From Cryptomeria japonica (lineage: Eukaryota; Streptophyta; Pinopsida; Cupressales; Cupressaceae): a stretch of 64,000 nt of DNA. The position numbers and the translations under genes were made by a program. The stretch lies in NCBI RefSeq assembly GCF_030272615.1, contig NC_081411.1, positions 157,124,471 through 157,188,470 on the forward strand, read 5' to 3'. Of this stretch, positions 34,483-46,024 are shown in pieces (positions within the stretch are counted from its first letter, which is position 1; each line of letters opens with the position of its first letter). Below the pieces are notes generated by a model. The model did not search any database and was not told the DNA's origin. It saw nothing but the letters and a program-made list of their open reading frames with translations.

Positions 34483-36321
34483 TGATGCTCTACAAAAAGG
34501 ATTAGAAAATCTATTTGATGGCAACACACACAAGAGCACAAGAAACAAACGTTAGTGTTAGCAACAAAAGATTATCCTAAACAGGCATATCAAGAGAGAT
34601 ATTAAGCATGAAATAGAAAGCATATAAACATAGAATAAAATAGCTAATCAAGATGCTCATAGTTTCTCCTCCCTTGTTCCTCTCCTCTCCAAGTCCCAAA
34701 TGAGTGTAGCTCTCAGCTTTTAGCACTAGCCATGGAAGCCATATGGAGATTCAAGATGGTTGAATATGATAAGCAAATGCTATGAAAGTGTAGATAGTGA
34801 TGCTATGAGAAAGCTCTATGCTAATGCCAGTATAACAACAATACTCTAATGCTTTTTTTTTTGCTTGAGGAGAAGGGTTCTATTTATAGAAGAAATGGGG
34901 AAATGAAGGGTTAAGATTGAATGGTTTAATCAAGGGCCAAGTTTGAAAGTTGGGGATCCATGTGCACAATTGGCACCAATAAAATGGTGACAAGTGTCAA
35001 CATAGGATTGGGTTGAGAGAAGAGGTTGGAGGCATTAAAGGCTTGAGAAGACCTCATGGTTATCTAGAGGCTAAGGGTCAAGTCCAAATTAAGATTACCC
35101 ACTGGATTAAGAGTTAATCCAAGGATAAACCTTTGTGCAAATGTTTGAGAGATAATCATGGTCAAAGTATTAATGGCCTGATGAGACCTTTGGGTTGGGT
35201 AGAGGTTGAGTCAAAACAAATGTTTTAACCATGTGGGAGGGTTTGAGGTAACCATTAATGGTTATTGGAGACTTTGGGGATTAAGTGGTTGAAGGTTGAA
35301 AGCCTTCAATGGTTATCAAAGACTTTGAGCCATTTAGTGGTTGAAGGTTGAAAGCCTTCAATGGTTATCAAAGACTTTGAGGGTTTGAGAAGTGACTTCC
35401 CTTTTGCTTAGGAATGTGACAAAGTTTAGAGAAGGGGTTAGGTTATTTAGAAGTGATTAGATAATTCTAGAAGGGGTTTAGGAATGCAAGTGGATTTTGT
35501 AGGAAAATGCAACTGGGAGAAATTTTGGTATTTTCAATTAAAATAAAATCATTTATTTCAATTAAATGGTGTAATGTGCATTTGGATAAATATTCAAATA
35601 AATATTAATTTATTTAAATGAGAAAAAGGAAGATAAAGCATTAAAATGCTTGAAGACTTTGAGGGAAACCATTAAAGGCTTGAAGACTTTAAGAAAAACC
35701 ATTAAAGTCTTAAGAAGACTATAGAAGGAAGCCATTAAGTTTGAAGACTTTAAGGGAAACCATTAAAGGCTTAAGAAGACTATAGAAGGAAGCCATCAAG
35801 TTTGAATACTTTAAGGGAAACCATTAAAGGTTTCAAGTGGGTGAGGATAAATAGGATTTTAAATGAATAATTTATTTAAAATAGTTGTGCAACTTGCTTT
35901 TGTAGGAAAATACAAGTGGGTGGAGGATAAAGGTGATTTAAATAAATTATTTATTTAAAATAATTGTGCAACTTGCATTTGTAGGAAAATACAAGTGGGT
36001 AGAGGATAAAGGTGATTTAAATAAATGTTAATTTATTTAAATGTGAGAGGTGGGATTTTGGGGGATTTAAATAAATATTAATTTATTTAAATGTGAGAGA
36101 AGATTTAATTAAACAAATATGATTTATTTATTTAATTAATGGTCTGAATTTGGTTAAGTGAATTAAATCAAATAAATTGAATAATTTATTTAATTAATAG
36201 GAGAAGAGGGTTAAGATGAATTAATTAAATATTAATTTAATTAATTCATTAATTGATGGTTAAATAATCAAATAAATACTAAGTATTCATTTCATTAAGT
36301 GGACAGATTTATGTGACTACA
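34483..36321 (-). repeat. Element E 3' LTR (left copy)
   Basis: Contains internal tandem repeats: two 52-bp units (about 35284-35387) with GGTTGAAGGTTGAAAGCC; three units around GAAGACTTTAAGGGAAACC (about 35640-35830); three around AAATACAAGTGGGT (about 35830-36010); then AT-rich palindromes (for example 36218-36247). All recur in the right LTR. Minus-strand TATAAATA at 34888-34881. Confidence 0.95.
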
Positions 36322-38734
36322 TTTTCCCCTCTTTGAGACGGTGCAGTTTATCGCGTCGTTTGAAAGAAAGAAAAATAGGTGTGAAGAAATGCCCCATAAA
36401 ATGTAAATTTAATGGGTGGTATGCCCCCTCGAGAGATGGGCCAAATTTTATTTTTTTTTGAAAAATCGGGCGATCTCTCGAAAAAGAATGAAAAGTGGAG
36501 GGGAGGTAGAATAGAAGAAATTAGAACTAATGATGAAAGAATGGGAGAAAATGGAGTGAATATGAAGAAACAACAAGCCAGTGGGTACCCTGAGGTCATG
36601 CAAGAGATACATAGCAGATGTAGTGTGGGGTTTGGATTGATGCTATACAATTGATCAAAATTGGTTGGACAATCTGGTGCAATCAGTTTAATTGCCCCAA
36701 TCAAGTCAAAGTGTGACAGTTGATGTCAGTTGGTCACTTGGACATGATAAAGTCTGAGTAAGTGAATCAAAGTGACCTGATGTGACTTAGACAATTGATG
36801 TAATTGTCCGATGAAGTCAAGGTATCTGAAGCAAAATACTCATTGAGACTTAGACAATTGATGTAATTGTCCATTGGATTGTGTTTGATTGGTTGATCAA
36901 TTGATAGTGTGTGCATGGGATGGATGATTGTGGTGAATCATAGCAGCCCCGTTGAGACTAGGTCATTATGATAAATGCCTGATGTAGTCTAGGATTACCA
37001 TGATCGATTACCTATTGAGACCCGAAGATACTTGATCAGAGTATCTGTTGATAGTCTAGGTGTGTGGGAGTCGATGTATCTGTGCAGATAGAGTAACTTT
37101 CTTGACTTATTGGATGACTTAGGATAGGAAACACAATCCCTCCTATTTAGAGATGGATGGTGATGAACATGGCTTGATTAGGTTGATTGGGACACGATGT
37201 AGGGTATGTGATGGTGATTATCAAGATGGGGAGGGTGGGGAGGGGTTCAATGTTAGATAGAAGAAATGGAGGACCTATTACATTCCTATGGAAGAAGAGG
37301 AAAATAGAGTATCCATTGTCATTACTATATATGAATGATATGCAGCTATTTATGAATGTATGGATGGATGGAATGCAATATATACAAATGAGATGGAATG
37401 ATGATCCATGGTGCTTTATTTTTCATCATTGAGCTTTAAAATGTTGTAAGAAAATACAAGCAACTTGACATAAAGATTCAAGATGACCAGAGTATTTCTT
37501 ACATGGATTTTGATATAGCAAGTTAATACAAGCAACTTGATATAATGGATCAAGTTGACCAGAGTATTGCTTGCGGAACAGATAAGGATTATCTCTGTTC
37601 ATGCATGACTTGGATCATCCTCCTTGATCTTAGGCTGATCATATCCTGAGACAAGTGCATACCATACTAAGAGATAAAAACCTTTATCCAGTTCGGATGA
37701 GGTAGGAAGAACCAAAGGAAGAGCATTGTACCTGCAAACAAATAGTATATACATAAAGAATAAAGAATAAGGATCCTTGGTAATGGTGCATGCCCATATG
37801 GTCGAGGTATACGCTGTAGTTAGCAAGCCGTAATGATCTATGACTGCATTTGGCATAAGATCACGTAGGTTGGTGAACTTCCCACGTAGACACCATTAGT
37901 ACATGCCCCAAAACTTCATCAGAAATAATGCGCAAATGATACAAAACAATGCTGCAAGATCCTGATACAGATAAATGAATGATTGTACTCACAAATCAAC
38001 CAAGTATTTGATAGCTTAACATAATTTTCTTGTCAAAGAAAACGTCACTTTTGTCTTTGTTTTGGTAAGGAAGGATGCATCCTTGTTGAAGACAGTTTGA
38101 TTGTTGATGTTGATTGTGTGGTTGATTGGTAAATGGTCATTGTGTGAGTAGTTTGTCAATGTTTATTTTGGTATCTGCATGGATGGGTATGTACAAGGTG
38201 TTGCCATGTTTTTGTGTGATTTTTCAATGGTTTTGTCGATGTTTTTGGATTTTGAATTGTTTTGAATGTTTTTGGTATTTTTGCGAGATATTTTTGAATG
38301 TTTTTGGATTTTTGATGATTGTTTGAATGAAGAACTTAATGAATCATAAGACAATGTAGAATCCACTTCCATCAATAGGTTAAAGGCATTGCCCCCAGTT
38401 TTAGACATGACTATGAAAAAGTGGGATGCAAGATGTATGGAGTACTATCATAATTGCAGAGGAATAAAAAGCCATGGTTGATGGATGTATGTATGAAGTA
38501 GATGTGATCGCAACAAGTCTGAAAGACAATGGAGCCATAGCCTTTACGAGTGGCACCTGTTTGCCAGGTTTTCACCATCGTACTTACCCAAGGTGCCACC
38601 GGAGTGGTTGTTCACCGTTTGGATGCATGATTTTTCTTTACTTTTTTTGAATGTTTTTGTATTTTCTTCAGGACATTTTTCTAAATGTTTTTGGTATTTT
38701 CTGGTATGTAGGGGAGCCTAATGGTCTGTACAGC
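36322..38734 (-). other. Element E 3' untranslated zone
   Basis: Lies between the end of pol and the 3' LTR in the sense direction. The purine tract GAGGGGAAAA (minus strand, about 36331-36322) abuts the LTR. There is no convincing gene. A 26-bp near-palindromic unit with GACAATTGATGTAATTGTC occurs twice (36784-36809, 36846-36871), and a degenerate ~60-bp pair with CAAGCAACTTGA.ATAA lies at about 37450-37580. Confidence 0.6.
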
Positions 38735-41700
38735 TTAGGTATAAAACCGTTTGAGGTGCATGCTATTGATTGGATCTGCAAGCGGTTCTCCTTCTGATGT
38801 AGCCAACTGATATGCCCCAGACCCAAACACAGCAGTGACAACATGTGGGCCCAGCCAGTTTGATTCAAACTTGCCTTGATGTTCTCGGTTTGGTTGGTTG
38901 CGAGGATTCTCTCGTAGAACAAGATCACCTACCTCAAATGTACGAGGTCTAACTCGGTGATTGTAGCTTCTGCTCATGCGCTGCTAATAGGCTTTGAGAT
39001 GGTTGTATGCAGCTTGTCGCTTCTCATCAAGTAACTCTAAGTCTTGAAGACGTGAGACTCTGTAAGCTTCATCATCAATGAGATTGTGCAAGGAAACCCT
39101 TAGTGACGGTATCTCAACCTCAATAGGCAAGATAGCTTCTGCACCATAGACCAATGAATAAGGAGTTGCACCTGTAGGGGTTCGAATGCTAGCTCGATAT
39201 GCCCATAGTGTCGGATTTAGTTGAACATGCTAGTCATGGCCAGCATCATTGACTGTCTTTTTGAGGATTCTTAATATGTTTTTATTGGATGCTTCGGCCT
39301 AACCATTGCCTTGTGGGTAATAGGGGGTGGAAAAGCAGTATTGGATATGAAATTTTTCACAAAGTTCACGGACATCCTGATTTTTGAAAGGGAGACCGTT
39401 ATCTGTGATGATGGACATGGGCACACCATACCGGCAGATGATGTAGTTGAGGATGAATGAGGCAATCTGCTTGCCGGTGACTTGGGTAAGTGGAACAACT
39501 TCGATCCACTTTGTGAAATATTCGGTGGCGGTAATAATGAATTTATGGCCATTGGATGAAGATGGATGGATTTTACCCACAAGGTCAAGGCCCCATTGAC
39601 AGAAAGGCCATGGTGTTGTGATTGGTTCCAGTTCCTGGGCTGGTGCATGTATCAGGTCGCCATGAACTTGACATTTCTTGCATTTTCTGACAAAGTAGCA
39701 GGAATCCTTTTCCATAGATGGCCAATAATATCCAGCTCGCATGAGTTTCTTGGCTAGTGACGGACCACTTGAATGAGTCCCGCAAATTCCTTCATGTACC
39801 TCTTCCAAAGCCTTTGTTATCTCACCTTGTTCCAAACATCGAAGGAGAGTACCATCAAGACCGTGTCGGTATAGGGTTTCGGCAATAATGGTATATCGAG
39901 CAGTTTGGCGAATGAAGGTTTTTCGTTGGTTATTTGATTGGTTGGGAGGAAGGGTGTGATCGCGGAGATAGGTGTAGAACTCACCGTACCATGGGGATTC
40001 ACGACCGACAAGGCGACATATCATCTCGGATTTAGGGATATCATAAGCGGGGATCCAAAGCTGTTCGACCAAGAACTCATAACGTGTTGAATTCTGTGGA
40101 AGATCTAGGAGAGATGCAATGGTAGCCATAGCGTCAGTAGCTCGATTCTGATCTCTTGGTATCTGCTCAAAAGTGATAGTAGTAAATGATGTCTTTAGAG
40201 TGTCCACCATTTTCTTATATGGCATGAGTTTATCATCTTTGGTCTGATATTTATCAGTTGCTTGTCGAATGACTAGTTGTGAGTCACCATATACTTGTAG
40301 TTCTTGTAATTTCCATTGTACGGCTAACTTGAGTCCTGTGATCAAGGCCTCATACTCTGCTATGTTGTTTATGCATGGAAATGTGAGCCTGTAAGACTTC
40401 GGGATGCTATCACCCTGAGGTGTGATAAATAGAATGCCTACCCCCGAGCGGTGCCTAGTGTATGAACCATCAAAATATAGTTTCCATGGTTGTGTTGTTG
40501 TGATCATGAATATCTCTTCATCTGAAAAATTGGAAATGAGAGGATGATCGCCTATGAGTGGTGCATCAGCCAACTGATCTGCAATGACCTGCCCTTTGAT
40601 AGCTTTACAGTCCACATACTCGATGTCAAATTCACTTAGAATCATCACCCATTTGGCTAAGCGACCTGTCAATGCTGCTTTGCTGAGTAAATACTTGAGT
40701 GGATCAATCTTTGCAATGAGTTGTACCTTGTGTGTCAATAGATAGTGCCTCAATTTTGTGGCTGCTAAGATCACTGCTAGGCAAGTTTGCTCAATAGGTG
40801 TGTAATTGAGTTCATAGCCAACTAGTGTGCGAGAGATGTAGTATACAACACACTCTTTGCCTTCTGCATTATGTTGTGCCAGTAATACACCTAATGCTGT
40901 ACTTGTTGCCGAGATATAGAGTAACAATGGTCTACTTGGATCTGGTGGCATCAACAATGGTGGATTCATGAGATAGTCTTTAAGCGTCTGAAATGCTTGT
41001 TGGCATCGGGCATCCCACTGAAAGCGGATGTTCTTGTGTAGTAGATGTGTAAATGGGTGACACTTATCGGCCAATTGTGCAATGAATCTTCGGATGGATT
41101 GAAGTCATCCTTGTAGGGTCCTTAGCTGACTGATATTCTTTGGAGGTGGCATGTCCATGATTGCCTTAACCTTTGCTGGATCGACCTCAATACCTTTGCT
41201 TAAGACAATGTATCCTAGAAGTTTCCCGGAGGTTACTCCAAAGACACATTTCTTTGGGTTGAGTCGAACATGGTATTGTTCCAGTCTATCAAAGATTTTA
41301 TCTAAGATGTGGAGATGTCCTTTTCTGGTGAGTGATTTTGCTAGTAACTCATCCACATAATCTTCCATCATGGTATGCATCATGTCATGGAAGATGGTGG
41401 TCATTGCTCTTTGATAGGTTGCTCCTGCATTCTTGAGGCTGAAAGGCATTACATTCCAGCAATATGTGCCCCATGGACATGTGAAGGCTATCTTATGTTG
41501 GTCCTTTGGTGTGATCTTTATTTGATTGTATCCTGAAAAGCCATCCATGAGTGAAAGCATGGCATGTCCTGCTGTCAGATCCACTATGATGTCGATATTT
41601 GGAAGGGGGAAGTCATCCTTAGGATAGGCCTTATTCAGATCTCTGAAGTCAGTACAAATGCGGATGCCCCCTTTTGGTTTGCCGACAGGCACAATATTGG

Positions 41701-44416
41701 AGATTCATTCTGCATAATCAATTGGTCTAATGAAACCAACATCTAGGAGTTTCTTGAGTTCTGTTTTGACTAGCACTGCAATTTGAGGATGCATCTTACG
41801 AAGCTTCTTCTTGATAGGTTTGGCTCCTTCTGCTACTGTGAGGTGATGCATGACTAAATGAGGATCAAGCCCAGGCATGTCTTCATATGACCATGCAAAG
41901 TTGATCTGACGCTTCTGGAAGAACTCTATAAATTTAGGTTGTTCCTCTAGAGTGAGAAGAGATGCCAGATGTATGAGATGAGGATTTTCAGGAGTCCCCA
42001 CATTGTATTCTTTGGTTTCCTCGATGAGAATCGTTGATCGTTCCTGTTGTGTACTATCAGGGAGAATGTCAAACCCTTCATCCTCAGGCGCCTCAGAGAG
42101 GTTTTCACCATTGGATACGCTCTTTCTTTTTACTTTTGTCAGATCAAACAGTGCCACAGTGTGGTTTTCACTAGAAGATCCATGTTTTATTGTTATATTT
42201 TTGCAGCTGAAAGGTTTGGCATCCACCCCGAAGTATGCTACGCTATTAAGTTCAATGGCAAATCCAGCTTTGTGATCCCCGCTTGGTAGGTTATCCCTTA
42301 ATTCCAAAAAGTCAATGATGGCCTCATTGTTTTGGAAGAGGTCAAGACATGGGGGATTTGGTTGGTTCCATTCGATGAGTTCAGGGTGGATAATGGGCAT
42401 TACTTCATCGATTAGGTTAAGTGTGTTGGACGTATCAGTGAGGGTTAAGACGTTATGGTGAAGGTCGTTGATGGTACTTTCCCTGTCAGAATCAGGTGTA
42501 GGATGAGACGTAGGGTCTGTGGAAGATGTTTCCAGTTCAGGAACCCAAGTGGTCTTTATCTGTGCTTCTCCGTAAATAGGGATATCTTTGCGTGGTGGAG
42601 GTGGTGATGTGTCTTCCTCATCTGAAGTGTTAAGCTGTACCGAATCAAATTCCCATTCATGTGAGTCGGTCTCTGAATCACTTTCCAGTATCCGATTGCT
42701 ATACCATACTGGGATGTCTTTTGAGTTAAACACTACAGGTGTGATTGGTTGATGTACCTTTGTAGTGATCGGTGCTACAGGAAGTTTGAATGGGATAAAA
42801 GAATCTAATATGGGGAGTATCAGTAGTGTTGACTCAGTGGCTTCTGCTGGAACTGCTGGTGCCATAGATGTTGTTGCGGGTTCTGATACAGTTGCTGCTG
42901 CTAATGGTACTGCTAATGGGATTACTGGTTCGATTGGTGGAATGATTGGTATTGGAAATAGTTGTGTTGGGGTTGTGAGCCTCAGTGGGGTAGTTGGGAT
43001 GGTGCTTGAGGGTGCTTTGATTATGAAAGGCATCCGCTTTGCAGTAGGTGGACAAAATGGTTTGTTGGGTTTTCCTTTGAACTTGAGTTTAGGAAAGATC
43101 TCTTTTTCAAAGCCTAGGCCTGTATTACCTTTGGGCTTGAATTTCGGTAGTAGAGGTTCATGTTGTCCTTGTTTGCAATATCCCAAAGCACTCTGACCAT
43201 CATACCCCATTCTTTGCATAATGAGGAGGCCTTTGCCATATTGATCTGTAGGAAGTGTAACTCGCGGTATATCAGTGGTGATGGGATCTTTATAGATCCA
43301 TTCCACCAAGTCCTCATCTTGTGTTTCTTCCTCTTGACTCTTTCCAAGAACGAAAGGTGTCAAAGCACATGCTGGTATGTTTAGTGGTTGCTGGAGTAAC
43401 TGCTGTGGTTTACCATGAGTTCTATGAGAAGTGGGCATTTGTCCTACACAAAAGAGTTGACTCAAGTTGTATTCCCTAGGACCCTCCTTTGCGGTCTTCA
43501 TCTTAAGCTTTTCTTGCTTGGGTATAGTGGTGTTTGAACGGGCAAGAGAGGCGGGACTGATATATGATGTGGAAGAAATGGCTTCTCTATTATTAGGAAC
43601 GGTAATCTCTGGTTGATGGTTGATATTATGGCAATATGCAAAGGGGTTTGCATCACCCAGGATTGTGATCTCTACACTGTTATGTGGGAACTTGATACAT
43701 TGATGGTAGGTAGATGGAACAGCTTGCATGTCATGTATCCAAGGTCTTCCTAACAATAGATTATATGGCAGAGGAAGGTCCAGAACCTGACAAATGATGT
43801 GTTTTACCACGGGGCCCACTCGGATTGGTAGTACCACAGCTCCTTTGGATGAATGCTCTGCATCGTCATAGGCTTTGATTGTGATCTTCTGATGAGGATC
43901 CACTGATTCTACTACATATACCAATGTTGTGACCAACTGTAGTGTGCAAATATTTAGGCCTGCTCCATTATCGATCAAGACTCGCTTGATCCTATGCTGG
44001 TTAATGAATCCTTCGATGTGGAGTGAGGCATTATGTGGTTGTTGGAAGGAAGAGTTGTCACTTTCAGAAAAAGTGAGACAAGGTGATGACTTTAGACTTC
44101 CAACCATGGCTTGAAATTGGTCCGTATTTAGATTTGCGGGGACTGACGCTTCTTGGAGTGCTTGATCCAAGATAGTTTTATGAGATGGCGATAGACGCAA
44201 AAGCTCTAAAATGGATATAAGTGCAGGGGTTTTGTCTAATTGTTCCACAAGATTGTACTGCTTTGGGATGGAGGTGGTGCCTTGTGGAGCTACCTTGATG
44301 GTAACTTTGCCACGACGTGTAACAACAATGCAATTTGAGTTGGGATTTTTGAAGGTTATAGTTGCAACTTGTTCATTGGCATCATACAGATGATTTACAG
44401 TGTAATTATACGCAGC
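38735..44416 (-). pseudogene. Element E pol: protease, G-patch, RT, dual RNase H, integrase
   Basis: All in one frame on the minus strand. The protease motif VLIDNGAGLNIC is near 43982-43946. A G-patch-like segment (43243-43110) has GKGLLIMQRMGY then GLGFE. A Pro/Thr/Ser-rich spacer leads to the RT (about 41850-41110) with KPKGGIRICTDFRDLNKA and DYVDELLAKS, where the usual YVDD is YVDE. The first RNase H runs about 40960-40600. The second, archaeal-type RNase H (about 40490-40100) has FDGS, AEYEAL, YGDSQLV and RATDA. Integrase (about 39830-39280) has H..H..C..C, then D, D and E (GLDLVG, ITDNG, PQGNG). Stops at 41705, 41105, 39299, near 39230 and near 38980 all fit TGG, CGA or CAG changed by one transition. 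No frameshift. Confidence 0.93.
43110..43243 (-). other. G-patch-like segment in element E polyprotein
   Basis: The pattern G-x-G-L-L-x-x-M-G-[YW]-x-G-x-x-L-G...G-Q-H-E-P-L...G-x-L-G-F fits the G-patch, a glycine-rich RNA-binding or helicase-activating motif. It sits between protease and RT. Betaretroviruses carry a G-patch at the protease C-terminus; parallel use here is inference. Confidence 0.7.
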
Positions 44417-46024
44417 CTACGTATAATCAGTGGTATCAGTGCCTCGTCTGGAAGTGGAAGGATCCCTTTGATCTTGTGATGGAAGTGGATTTTTGAACAT
44501 CAGATGATCATTATTGGTTGTTTTTGGGTTATGTCCTTCAATTTCAATTTCTCCTCGATCAATAAGATCCTGAATGAGATCTTTCAATCGGTGACAATTA
44601 CTTGTCTTGTGCCCTCTTCCTTGATGGAATTCACAGTGTTCAGTATCTCTCCACCATGCCAGTTTGACCTGAGGCTCATAGTTTGATAGCTTAAGTAGAG
44701 TGACCAAATTTTGAGAAATGAGTTGTTGCAACACTGTTTCAATGGGTTCCCCTAAGGGAGTGTATGTGCATTTCTATTTTTGCTAACGAGGTCTAGGTTC
44801 ATCATGAGATGTAATGCGACCTTGATTAGAAGGAACATTTGTGTTGTTTTGAGGTGGAGGATTTTGTCCTGCAAACCGAACCACAGGTTGTGCATTTTGG
44901 ATAGTTCAAGCATCCATAACCCCATCGTTGACGATATTCTTGTTTTTGTTCTAGAAGTTTGGTTTATCGCTATTGAAGCGTGGGCGAGGACCATCTTTTG
45001 GTTCATTAAAGATTTTGATGAGTCCTTTCTTGATGAGTGCCCTTTCACATTTTAAACCCTTGCTAATCATATCATTAAAAGAGTCTGTGTCTTTGACATC
45101 TAGGTGAAATTCCATTTCTTCATTTAAGTTGGAAATGAATATTTCCACTAGTTCTCGTTCAGGTAACTGAAGAGAACGTCTGCTAGACATTTGGCACCAT
45201 CGTTGTAGGAATACTGAGAATTGTTCACCTGGTTTTTGTTTGGTGTTGCACAGATCAGCCATAGTGATGTCGCGTTCAATGTTATGAGAGTAATGAGCTA
45301 GAAACTTCTGGATGAGTTCCTCAAAGGTTCTAATGCCACCTGGTAGTCGGGAAAACCATGATGTGGTTGTTCCTCCCAAGCTTTGGGGAAAAAGGCGCAT
45401 TAGGTATCTGTCTTCATATGCTACTTCGAGACAAGCGAAATGAAATTCTTGGACATGATCGTGGGGATCCCCCTTTCCTCTATATTTTTCGAATTTGGGT
45501 GTTTCGAATCCTCAAGGAAATGGTGGCATGTAAAGATTCCTATCAAAAGGATAGGGACAGATGTCATTGAGTGAGAATTGGTTAGTCTTGACACCACTAT
45601 GAAGCTGTTGGGCAAGATTCTTGACTTGTTGCCGCAACATCTCCATTTCATTTGGAGGAGGAGGTGGTGGGTTACCTCGAGGAATGTTATAACTGATGGG
45701 ATCTCTACCTCTTTCCTCTTCATGGCAACTTTGTCTTTCTGATGCTTGTCTTAATTGGGCAAGATCAAAGTTAGAGGGGAGTTTTGCTCCTTCTTGAGCG
45801 AGTCTTAAGAAGTGAGCATCCGCATTGCTCCTAAGTATTTCGTCAAAAAGTTTGTTAAAGAGAGGGTTATGCTGAGCCCTTTCTATTGTTGCAGGAGTGG
45901 GAGTACTTGGGTTTTCGTCATCTGCATTTCTTCCAAGTGCTTCTTGAAATTCATTGAGATTTTCCTCTTCTTCTTCTTCCCTTTCTATTTATCGTTGCCT
46001 GGACTGTGATCGGGTTTGAGCCAT
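44417..46024 (-). pseudogene. Element E gag
   Basis: ATG at 46024 on the minus strand. The N-terminus is acidic and Gln-rich. The retrotransposon gag core (about 45470-45000) shows FPQSLGGTTTSWFSRLPGG, FLAHYSHNIERDITMADL and FLQRWCQMSSR, the standard Gypsy capsid blocks. A knuckle-like CEFHQGRGHKTSNC lies at about 44650-44607, with His in place of the second Cys as in other Tat elements. Stops at 45989 (TAA), 45512 (TGA), 44951, 44906, 44783, 44774 and 44417 are all in frame and need no indel; most fit CAA, CAG, CGA or TGG by one C-to-T or G-to-A change. Confidence 0.92.

Noticed and set aside
34224-34555. Open frames of alternating His/Thr, His/Ile or Met/Cys across 34230-34550 on both strands
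   Set aside because: They are translations of the (ACATAC)n microsatellite; no real coding sequence.
35280-36010. Regular repeats suggestive of a CRISPR array
   Set aside because: Tandem minisatellites without unique spacers, inside a plant retrotransposon LTR.
41105-41107. Treating the E stops as programmed suppression sites
   Set aside because: There are more than ten, spread through all domains, and they replace conserved Trp, Arg or Gln codons; decay explains them better.
42765-43196. Plus-strand Gly/Val/Ser-rich frame of 143 codons
   Set aside because: Antisense of the Pro/Thr/Ala-rich spacer of the element E polyprotein.
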